DNA of 48,068 bases, taken from NCBI GenBank assembly GCA_028695415.1, contig JAQVIY010000002.1:68883-116950 (forward strand). Reading direction: 5' to 3'. Made by a program: the position numbers and the translations under genes. The first letter of the stretch is position 1, and each line of letters starts with the position of its first letter. Source of the DNA: Minisyncoccota bacterium (GTDB taxonomy: Bacteria; Patescibacteriota; Minisyncoccia; Phycocordibacterales; Phycocordibacteraceae). This document shows, piece by piece, positions 36,407 through 44,175 of this stretch. Below the pieces are notes generated by a model that ran no database searches, had not been told where the DNA came from, and saw only the letters and a list, made by a program, of their open reading frames with translations.

Positions 36407-37201
36407 ATGGAATCTTCTACTCACGAGTCTGTGCTTTCCGTTGATACGCAAAAATGGCTTGATGCGCAGGCATTCGAGAGTCGATGTTGGGTCGTTGATA
36501 ACCAGAAGAATTCGCGGCTCCAGGTAGTCATGAAGTTCTTGAGAGCTTTGAAAAAAAGTCCGCGCCATTTCTTCGAACTGCTTACCTTCCGCGATTTCTA
36601 TGCGGGCGACGACTGGAATTTCTGGTGGAAGGAGAAATTCGACGAATACCGGGTGCTTCCGGCGCATCTGCACAAAGCGCTTGAGGTCGGCAGCGGCCCC
36701 TATACCAATATTCGTCTCATCAGTAAGTTGAAGCGTATCGATGAGATACACTGCGTCGATCCGCTTATGGAGCTGTATAAAAGCTTCAAGTTGAATTGGC
36801 TTGCGGAGATGGTGAAGAAGGGGAGGGTGCATGCGCATACCGGCAAAGGCGAATCACTCGATTTTCCGAATGATTCGTTCGACCTTGTAGTGTGCAATAA
36901 CGTTCTCGATCACGTGCAGGATGCATCTGCGTGCCTTTCCGAAATCCATAGAGTCTTGAAACCGGGCGGCTGGTTCGTTTTCGGCCAGGACTTGAGCAAT
37001 AAGGAGGATATCGAAAGACAACATCGAGAAGACAGGGGATATGTCGGTCACCCGATAAAACTTAATGAAAAGACACTCGACACGCTTCTTTCTGACAATT
37101 ACGATATCAAACTGAAAAAAATCCTGCCGCGCGAAGCGGGCCGTAACCCACGCCATCACTGCGGCACCTATCTGTCTATAGGGGTAAAACACAGCAAGTA
37201 A
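36407..37201 (+). CDS. Class I SAM-dependent methyltransferase
   Basis: ALEVGSGPYTNIRLI; FDLVVCNNVLDHVQDASACLSEIHRVLKPGGWFVFG. Confidence 0.87.
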   Translation: MESSTHESVLSVDTQKWLDAQAFESRCWVVDNQKNSRLQVVMKFLRALKKSPRHFFELLTFRDFYAGDDWNFWWKEKFDEYRVLPAHLHKALEVGSGPYTNIRLISKLKRIDEIHCVDPLMELYKSFKLNWLAEMVKKGRVHAHTGKGESLDFPNDSFDLVVCNNVLDHVQDASACLSEIHRVLKPGGWFVFGQDLSNKEDIERQHREDRGYVGHPIKLNEKTLDTLLSDNYDIKLKKILPREAGRNPRHHCGTYLSIGVKHSK

Positions 37202-37216
37202 CTTCTTATCCTAAAG

Positions 37217-37222
37217 TATAGT
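37217..37222 (+). promoter_or_regulatory. -10-like TATAGT ahead of the NulO cassette
   Basis: CTAAAGTATAGTTACTACTATTGAATATCATG. Confidence 0.4.
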
Positions 37223-37239
37223 TACTACTATTGAATATC

Positions 37240-37926
37240 ATGAATATTTACGCCATTATTCCCGCACGGAGCGGTTCAAAAGGGGTACCGGACAAAAACA
37301 TCAGGAAGGTGGCTGGCAAGGAGCTGATCGGTCATGCGATTGAGTTCGCCAAGAAGCTGCCAGTCACGAAGATTATCTGCTCCACCGACTCAGAACACTA
37401 TGCAGAGATCGCACGCCAATACGGAGCAGAAGTGCCGTTTCTTCGATCTGCTGCCGCATCGCACGATACCGCTATGGAACAGGACATCCTCGAGGACTTG
37501 TATAACAAGTTCGATGAGCATGACATTGCATATCCGGACATATTCGTTTGGTTGCGTCCGACATTTGTCTTTAGAGATGTCGACGACGTGACGGAATGTA
37601 TCACCAGGCTTCGCAATGAGCCGCAATTGACGTCCTGCAGGGTAGTCGTTGAGGCTGAGTCGCGTCTATATCATGATGAGAACGGGTTGCTGAAACCAAA
37701 TTTCGATGACAAGGGAAAATCTATGATACGCAGGCAAGAGGTCGAGAAAGCATACCGGGTATATCTCACGGATGTTTTCAGGGGTGTGCCGAAAAATTGC
37801 GGGGCGGATTTTTTGGGCAATCGCGTTGGTTATGTCGTCGCGAACAAGCTTTGCGGCATCGATATCGATGATGAACAAGACTTGTTTATAGCGACAAAAA
37901 TGATAGAGTCACTTTCTCATGAATAA
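37240..37926 (+). CDS. Acylneuraminate cytidylyltransferase (NeuA-like)
   Basis: MNIYAIIPARSGSKGVPDKNIRKVAGKELIGHAIEFA; ICSTDSEHYAEIARQYGAEVPFLR. Confidence 0.9.
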   Translation: MNIYAIIPARSGSKGVPDKNIRKVAGKELIGHAIEFAKKLPVTKIICSTDSEHYAEIARQYGAEVPFLRSAAASHDTAMEQDILEDLYNKFDEHDIAYPDIFVWLRPTFVFRDVDDVTECITRLRNEPQLTSCRVVVEAESRLYHDENGLLKPNFDDKGKSMIRRQEVEKAYRVYLTDVFRGVPKNCGADFLGNRVGYVVANKLCGIDIDDEQDLFIATKMIESLSHE

Positions 37927-38782
37927 CGACAAGGTTGTCATTGTTGCAGAAATAACGACCAATCATCTCGGCGATGTCGAGCGCCTCAAGCGCATGGTGC
38001 GCCTTGCCAAGGAGGCGGGTGCCGATCTCATCAAGATACAGAAAAGGAACGTCGAAACGTTCTATCCGGCAGGGAAGCTCGATGAACCATACGAATCGCC
38101 GTTCGGCAGCACGTGGGGGCACTTCAGACACGGGATTGAGCTGTCGCTCTCCGACATCGAGGAGCTTGATAAGGAATGCAAAAAGGTCGGGATTGACTGG
38201 TTCGCATCGGTCTTGGATATGCCGTCATTCGATCATCTGGGACCGTTCAAACGGAATCTCCTGAAATTACCGTCGACCATCTCTGAACACACTGATCTCC
38301 ACGCGAAGGTCGCCGAACGGCATCGCGGACCCGTTGTTATATCGACCGGATACACCTCACCCGATTACGAGCAATACATCCAAGACGTTTTCAAGGAGAA
38401 CGAGAAGATTTATCTGTTGCAATGCACCTCGGCATATCCGGTGCCGCCGGAAGATTGTTCCGTGTCTGTCGTCCGGCACTACCACCATTTGAGCAAGAAA
38501 AATCCGCAAATCGTACCGGGCTACTCAAGCCACGATAACGGCTCGCTTGGCTGTATGCTCGCCGTTGCGGCGGGCGCAAAGATGATTGAAAAGCATGTGA
38601 AGATAGGCGACACGCCATGGATGCATTTTCAGGATGTGGCGCTTGATCTTGAAAACGGCGAATTCGCTCAATTCGTGAAAGACATTCGTATGGCGGAACG
38701 CATGTGCGGAGACGAGACTAAGACAATCAAGGCGAGCGAGTGGCATAAGTACACTCACATTCCAAAAATACCCGGGCAGTAA
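37919..38782 (+). CDS. N-acetylneuraminate synthase family protein (NeuB-like) without SAF domain
   Basis: VVIVAEITTNHLGDVERLKRMVRLAKEAGADLIKIQ; VISTGYTS; LLQCTSAYPVPPED; GYSSHDNG; GAKMIEKHV. Confidence 0.87.
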   Translation: MNNDKVVIVAEITTNHLGDVERLKRMVRLAKEAGADLIKIQKRNVETFYPAGKLDEPYESPFGSTWGHFRHGIELSLSDIEELDKECKKVGIDWFASVLDMPSFDHLGPFKRNLLKLPSTISEHTDLHAKVAERHRGPVVISTGYTSPDYEQYIQDVFKENEKIYLLQCTSAYPVPPEDCSVSVVRHYHHLSKKNPQIVPGYSSHDNGSLGCMLAVAAGAKMIEKHVKIGDTPWMHFQDVALDLENGEFAQFVKDIRMAERMCGDETKTIKASEWHKYTHIPKIPGQ

Positions 38783-38790
38783 GGACCGCT

Positions 38791-39492
38791 ATGCCGAACC
38801 AAACGATCTCAAGGAACATTGCAGATATCATCGCACAGAATCTTCCCGAGATTTGCCGGCTTCGTGCGATGCGGGTTATGAAAGAAGACGGGAGTTATGT
38901 GACGGAGGGCGACGTATTGTGCGAGCGGCTAGTTGCCGATTATGTTCGGACAATGCCGAGAGACTTCGAGCTCATCTCGGAAGAGATGGATCTCTCGGCA
39001 TTCACCTATGACCCGACGAAGAGCTACATCGTGCTTGATCCGGTCGATGGTACGGAGAATTTTACGAGCGGTCTCAAGGAGTGGGGCGTTTCGGTCTCTG
39101 TCTACGTCGCGGGGGCGCATACCGAATCGATGCTCCTATTGCCCGAGCTCGGTCTGCAGATGGTGACGGGGGATGAGTTCGTGCGGCGCGAATCAAGAAT
39201 ACATGGGCTGTCTTCGACTTTGGACAAGAAGTATTTTCTTACTCTCTCAGACGGCAGGGAATACCGTATCACCGGATGCTGCGTCTTCAATATGTACAAT
39301 GTCATCTCGGGCTCATTCGCAACCTTTGAGAATCCGAAAGGTGCTCGCGTTTGGGACATTCTCGCCGGTCTGAATCTCGCGCTCGAACACGATCTCGCCG
39401 TGACCGTGGATGGGAAGCCGTACACGGGCGAATTCCTGCCGGATCTGTCGAAGAAGTATCGCTTCAAGGTCGAGGGTAAACAGGGTTCGTGA
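38791..39492 (+). CDS. Inositol monophosphatase/CysQ-family phosphatase
   Basis: LISEEMD; YIVLDPVDGTENFTSGLKEWGVSVSVY. Confidence 0.8.
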   Translation: MPNQTISRNIADIIAQNLPEICRLRAMRVMKEDGSYVTEGDVLCERLVADYVRTMPRDFELISEEMDLSAFTYDPTKSYIVLDPVDGTENFTSGLKEWGVSVSVYVAGAHTESMLLLPELGLQMVTGDEFVRRESRIHGLSSTLDKKYFLTLSDGREYRITGCCVFNMYNVISGSFATFENPKGARVWDILAGLNLALEHDLAVTVDGKPYTGEFLPDLSKKYRFKVEGKQGS

Positions 39493-39510
39493 TACGATGC
39501 GCTAATCACT

Positions 39511-41298
39511 ATGGAACAGCGATCGGCGCTTGTCGTCTTTGGTAACAAGCTTCCTCGGAGGTGGACACAAACCCGTCATCGGTACGACACTGTCGTGGCG
39601 CACGAGACATTGCGGAACGAGATAGAAGCGCGCGGCGAAGAATGGATTGATCTCGACGGGTTGATCGGGGCAGGGAGTATTTACGAAGCGAGCGTCATGC
39701 TCGAAGAACTCTCCCGATTGACATTTCCAGACGGAACGCGCGTCGCGAAAGCGTGCGTCTATGAAGGGTACGAATTGTGGTGGATGAATTACAACAGCCT
39801 CTTCCGTTTCTATTGTCTGCCCTATACACAACACCGGAAGCTTCTTGAATACCTGCGAGAGTTTCGCCGCGTACATTTTTATCGACCTCCGTATCAGAAT
39901 CTTTTTTTGCACTATCTCCGTGCGCACGGGTGTGAGACGGAACTTCTTCCCGAACCGGAACTGACGAGCCCATCTCTCCTTCCGTTCGGCGTTGCTATCC
40001 AAATCGCGCTTACGCTCCTATTTCTCCCGATACTCGTGATACGGCGGCATCACCTCATGGTATTCATCGGCGACAAGTTCGAAAAGGGAAAAGACTACGA
40101 TTTCAGATTGAAGTTCATCTATCAGGAATTGCGACAAAAGAGCATTGTTTTTGTCGAATTTGTCAGGAGCTTGGAGTCGTGGAAGACCATCATCCAGCAT
40201 GCGTTCATACGAAGACGCCCCGTCATTTATTCAGAAGCGATAGCCTTCGTCGGACGCTTCGCGAGCTTCATCACAGGCGGACGCCGTCGCGGCTTGCGTG
40301 AATTCGGACCGCACCTGTTCCGGTCAGTGACAGACCCGGACGCCCGATTCAGATTCTTGATTGCGACCCAGTATCTTCATACCGTCTACGATGATATTTG
40401 GGCGATACGCATCATGGCGAGACTCTTGAGAGCGATTGGTATTCGCACAGCGATTATAGAAGTGGCTTCGGAACGCACCTTTCATTCGGTGCTTGGTTGC
40501 AAGATGGATGCAATACCGACGGTCGGCATCCTGCATGGCGTCGTTTCTCGACAGTACATTCCGCACGATTTTATGCCTTGCTTTGATGGAGAAAAATCGA
40601 TGTCTATCGATAGGTATGGCGTTTGGAGTGAATGGTGGAAGGAGTATTACGAGAAAAATGGAAAGGCATATCGCCCGGAGCAGCTATTCGTATCCGGCCC
40701 AATGCGTCCTTTGGAAGCAGGCTCAGAACCGGAGCTCGGCACGACTTCAGGCGGGGAAGATCTTCTCAAGGTCTTGTTCATCAGCGAACAGATGGGCTAC
40801 TCGCCTGAAGTTGTGCCGTACCTGAAGAAGCTCGTCGAAACGAAGGATATCGATTTGTATGTGAAATTCCGCCCCTATCGCGATGGTTTTGAGACATGGA
40901 TTACCAACCATGAGCCTGAGCTTCTTCGCAATGTGAAGATATTGCGCGGGAGCGTGTCAGAGGCTGTCGCACAATGCGATGTCGTTGTCGGTTCGCACAG
41001 TACGGCGGCACTCGAGGCGCTCCTTAAGCTTAAACCGCCGATTTTCTACGCGACGGAGAAGTGGGGCGACTACTTCAATCTCGAGGGGTATGACTATACA
41101 TACCGACTGTTTGCTAAGACGCCGGAAGATCTAGTGGCGTGTCTTATGAAGAGCAGGCAGATTCCTCTGGAAACACTCAAGGAACTTCGCGAGAGATTCT
41201 TCGGCGATCCTTATCGAAACGGCAGTGCGTGGGTCGTCGACCAGGCGGAACAACTTCTCAAGAATGCAGAGAAGTCTCGCGGTTTTTTCGGACGATAA
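39511..41298 (+). CDS. Large GT-B-like surface carbohydrate biosynthesis protein (candidate NulO transferase)
   Basis: C-terminal half VLFISEQMGYSPEVVPYLKKL...LYVKFRPYRDG...DVVVGSHSTAALEALLKLKPPIFYA; TVGILHGVVSRQYIPHDFM. Confidence 0.6.
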   Translation: MEQRSALVVFGNKLPRRWTQTRHRYDTVVAHETLRNEIEARGEEWIDLDGLIGAGSIYEASVMLEELSRLTFPDGTRVAKACVYEGYELWWMNYNSLFRFYCLPYTQHRKLLEYLREFRRVHFYRPPYQNLFLHYLRAHGCETELLPEPELTSPSLLPFGVAIQIALTLLFLPILVIRRHHLMVFIGDKFEKGKDYDFRLKFIYQELRQKSIVFVEFVRSLESWKTIIQHAFIRRRPVIYSEAIAFVGRFASFITGGRRRGLREFGPHLFRSVTDPDARFRFLIATQYLHTVYDDIWAIRIMARLLRAIGIRTAIIEVASERTFHSVLGCKMDAIPTVGILHGVVSRQYIPHDFMPCFDGEKSMSIDRYGVWSEWWKEYYEKNGKAYRPEQLFVSGPMRPLEAGSEPELGTTSGGEDLLKVLFISEQMGYSPEVVPYLKKLVETKDIDLYVKFRPYRDGFETWITNHEPELLRNVKILRGSVSEAVAQCDVVVGSHSTAALEALLKLKPPIFYATEKWGDYFNLEGYDYTYRLFAKTPEDLVACLMKSRQIPLETLKELRERFFGDPYRNGSAWVVDQAEQLLKNAEKSRGFFGR

Positions 41299-41920
41299 GG
41301 AGATAACCGTGCGTGAAGAGCTTGTTGGCGCGGCTCGTGTCGTGGCGATCGCGAAGTCGCGCCCACGCACCGAGGATGCGCAGCGTAATGCTCATTGGTC
41401 GTGCGAACCATCTCCTATGTGCGGCAAGCCGCTCAATCCAATAACGGGCGCGCATCTGTGCTATGACGCTGTGATATCCGCCGCGCCGCTCAAGCGTCTC
41501 GATTGCGAATCCCGCGTCTTCGGCGAGACGGCGGAAGCTGTGCTCGGTGAATCGCCAGTAGTCGTGCGGCTCGCCATGGAGCGAATCGTAGAGATTTTCC
41601 GTAATGAGTGCTACGCCTCCCGGAGTGATGACGCGATAGAACTCACGAAATGCCGCACGGAGATCATACACATCGCCAAGCACTTGGGTGCACACGATAG
41701 CGTCGAACGATGCGTCAGGGAAGGGGATCGCTTCTGCGCTGCCCTCGACATCCGCTCCGGGCGCGACATCCATCGTGACATATTCAGTAAAATCAAAAAG
41801 ATTCTTATAGCGCGGGAATGAACTCGAGCCGACATCAAGCACGCGTCCCCGGACAACGCCCGCATAATTCTTGATTTGTTCGTAGAGCTCTCTGCGCCCT
41901 GGTTTATAGATATAAGACAT
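41258..41920 (-). CDS. Class I SAM-dependent methyltransferase
   Basis: VRGRVLDVGSSSFPRYKNLFDFTEYVTMDVAPGADVEGSAEAIPFPDASFDAIVCTQVLGDVYD. Confidence 0.88.
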   Translation of the reverse strand: MSYIYKPGRRELYEQIKNYAGVVRGRVLDVGSSSFPRYKNLFDFTEYVTMDVAPGADVEGSAEAIPFPDASFDAIVCTQVLGDVYDLRAAFREFYRVITPGGVALITENLYDSLHGEPHDYWRFTEHSFRRLAEDAGFAIETLERRGGYHSVIAQMRARYWIERLAAHRRWFARPMSITLRILGAWARLRDRHDTSRANKLFTHGYLLIVRKNRETSLHS

Positions 41921-41929
41921 ACGGAGGGG

Positions 41930-43192
41930 TTAGGCCGCTCTCGTGGCGAGCCGCCAGGTAATGATATTGACGAACATTCCAATCATAGCAATCAATATCT
42001 GGGCGATAATGAGACCGAGTATCCCGCCCCAGATACCGAGAACGACATACAAAGCGATTCTGATAAGAAGCTGTGTCGTATTACTGATGAAAATCAGCCG
42101 TGAGAAACGCTGTGAGGACATAAGAAGGCTGATGAAGCGGTTCGGCATGCCGAAAATAAAGATAAGGGAAAGCAGTTGTGAATAATAAAGGGCATCGAGA
42201 TATTTCGGCAACAGGTAGGTGAACACATAGGGAGCGAGAATGATATACCCAATCGTGAAGAATGAGCCAACGGCGAGACCTTGGAAAATCCGCAGATAAA
42301 ACAGCCGGTTTAGCTCCTTGGGCGCTTTCGTCGAGAACTTCGGCAGGGCGATGCCGAGCAGATTCTTGATGGCGATGGAGGCGCGATTCGGTATCGCCAT
42401 CGCGAGCGTGTAGACGGCGAGCTGCGAAGCGCCCCAGAAGTGCGTGAGGAGTATCTTGTCTACCTGTGAGACAATCGGACCCAAAAAACCGATGAAGGTA
42501 AGTTCGCGTCCGTACTGGAGGGCGTCATGCGCTTCTTGGGTAGGCGGATTGAAGCGTTGCAGCGTCACTCGATAGAAGAAGAAAGTGGTGATAAGTGTCG
42601 AAAGGGAATACACAAGGACGAGCCAGGTGACTTCGCCGTTCGCAATGACGATGGCCATCATGCTCACGGCATAGACCGCGGTCGAGATGATGCTGAAGAT
42701 GGTGTTGAGGCGGAATTCCTTTTTGCCGGCGAGGTACGCGCCATAGGTATTGAATGCGGCGGTGAGCGGCGCGCATATGCCCATAATAAGGAGCGATAGT
42801 GCAACGATTGTGTTGTCCTGGAGAGCGTAATACGCCGCGGCGATGCACGACATGCCGAATTGCAGCATGTTCCATTTCAGTTGATACCGGACTGATGCGC
42901 GAAGAGCGCCTTCATCGCCTGCGGCCGTCGCCTGACTGACCGCCTCGTTCATACCGATGAGAGAGAAGATGCTGAAGACACCCGCTAAGGACAGGATATA
43001 GGTATAGAGACCATAAGTTTCTCTCGGCAGGTAATTCGCGAATACCATCGTGAGCGCGAGCGAGAGAAATGCGGTGATGATTTGTCCAAATATTCCCCAG
43101 AAATTCCCGTGCGCGATATAGACCATATCGGTCTTGGTATATCTCTCACTGAAACGGAGAAAAGAAATAAGGTTTTTCTTGATGCCGGGCAT
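41930..43192 (-). CDS. Polysaccharide flippase (Wzx/MOP superfamily)
   Basis: GNFWGIFGQIITAFLSLALTMVFANYLPRETYGLYTYILSLAGVFSIFSLIGMNEAVSQ; about 12 TM segments. Confidence 0.88.
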   Translation of the reverse strand: MPGIKKNLISFLRFSERYTKTDMVYIAHGNFWGIFGQIITAFLSLALTMVFANYLPRETYGLYTYILSLAGVFSIFSLIGMNEAVSQATAAGDEGALRASVRYQLKWNMLQFGMSCIAAAYYALQDNTIVALSLLIMGICAPLTAAFNTYGAYLAGKKEFRLNTIFSIISTAVYAVSMMAIVIANGEVTWLVLVYSLSTLITTFFFYRVTLQRFNPPTQEAHDALQYGRELTFIGFLGPIVSQVDKILLTHFWGASQLAVYTLAMAIPNRASIAIKNLLGIALPKFSTKAPKELNRLFYLRIFQGLAVGSFFTIGYIILAPYVFTYLLPKYLDALYYSQLLSLIFIFGMPNRFISLLMSSQRFSRLIFISNTTQLLIRIALYVVLGIWGGILGLIIAQILIAMIGMFVNIITWRLATRAA

Positions 43193-43300
43193 ACGCAGCG
43201 TAGAGGGATGTCGCTCCCGTACTGTACCATGTAAGAACCCTCCAGAGCGCGTGAAAGTTGCTATACTGGAAACATATCAGCAATAACCGGTAAAATGTGT

Positions 43301-44098
43301 ATGAAAGACATTTTCACTAAGTTCGGGGCAGTGGCAGTGGCGCTCGCCATGAGCGGGTTGCCGGCAGTCGCGTTCGCCGAAGATGGCGGACAGGAGCAGA
43401 GCGGTGACATACAAGTGACAAGCGTGCAGGCAGAACAGGTGCAGCAAGTTGGTGAAGTAAATCGCGAAGCGCAGAAGCAGAGCGTGGAAATCTCACGCGA
43501 ACAAGAGAAGCAGCAGCTCGAAGCATCAAGCTCGCTTCAGCGAGAGGAGCGGGACAACGGCCAAGAGATCGATTTTGATCTTGAGGACGATTCAGACCGG
43601 GCTGTCTCGATTGCGGATTTGAAGCAGAAGATAGAGATGCGCAAGCAGGAGCTTGATCAGGAGGAAGCAAGCACAACCGAATCTCGAAAGGACATCATTA
43701 AGAATGCGAATCCGGTTCGCCTCGCGGTGCACGCGCTCCTCGCTTCTAAAGACCTTGTCGACGGCATCGGGCAGCAAGTGTCGGAGATAGCGAAGCAGAT
43801 GAACGATTCGGTCGCGACGACGACGAATGTTGAGGCGAAGGTGCAGGCGCGCGGCTTCATCACACGTCTCCTCTTCGGCGGCGATAAGGCATCGGGCGAG
43901 GCGATAGCGAAAGCGGTTGAGAAGAATCAGGAGAATATTGCGAAGCTCACCGAACTTCTCGCCCAAGCGAACATCGGAGCAGATGTGCAGGCGACCCTGA
44001 ACGCTCAGATAGCAGCGCTCAAAGACGCACAGACGCGCCTCCAGGCGCTCGCCGATAAGGAGCGAAATACGTGGGGTCTCTTCAGTTGGAGGTTCTGA
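43301..44098 (+). CDS. Secreted coiled-coil protein, hypothetical
   Basis: Signal peptide MKDIFTKFGAVAVALAMSGLPAVAFAEDG; long charged Gln/Glu-rich heptad-like stretch. Confidence 0.7.
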   Translation: MKDIFTKFGAVAVALAMSGLPAVAFAEDGGQEQSGDIQVTSVQAEQVQQVGEVNREAQKQSVEISREQEKQQLEASSSLQREERDNGQEIDFDLEDDSDRAVSIADLKQKIEMRKQELDQEEASTTESRKDIIKNANPVRLAVHALLASKDLVDGIGQQVSEIAKQMNDSVATTTNVEAKVQARGFITRLLFGGDKASGEAIAKAVEKNQENIAKLTELLAQANIGADVQATLNAQIAALKDAQTRLQALADKERNTWGLFSWRF

Positions 44099-44121
44099 AA
44101 GGGAGAGCGAAGGTAGATAGA

Positions 44122-44153
44122 CGCACAAACGCCCCGAGAGGGGCGTTTGTGCG
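44122..44153 (+). terminator. Strong 14-bp perfect hairpin
   Basis: CGCACAAACGCCCC-GAGA-GGGGCGTTTGTGCG. Confidence 0.75.
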
Positions 44154-44160
44154 CTTGTGG

Positions 44161-44166
44161 TATAGT
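44161..44166 (+). promoter_or_regulatory. -10 box GGTATAGT, 9 nt before ATG
   Basis: TTGTGGTATAGTTTCGTCATTATG. Confidence 0.5.
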
Positions 44167-44175
44167 TTCGTCATT

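Noticed and set aside
44071-44175. N-terminal extension of the ligase ORF
   Set aside because: Would translate through the strong terminator hairpin and overlap the previous gene; ATG at 44176 with an upstream -10 is better.
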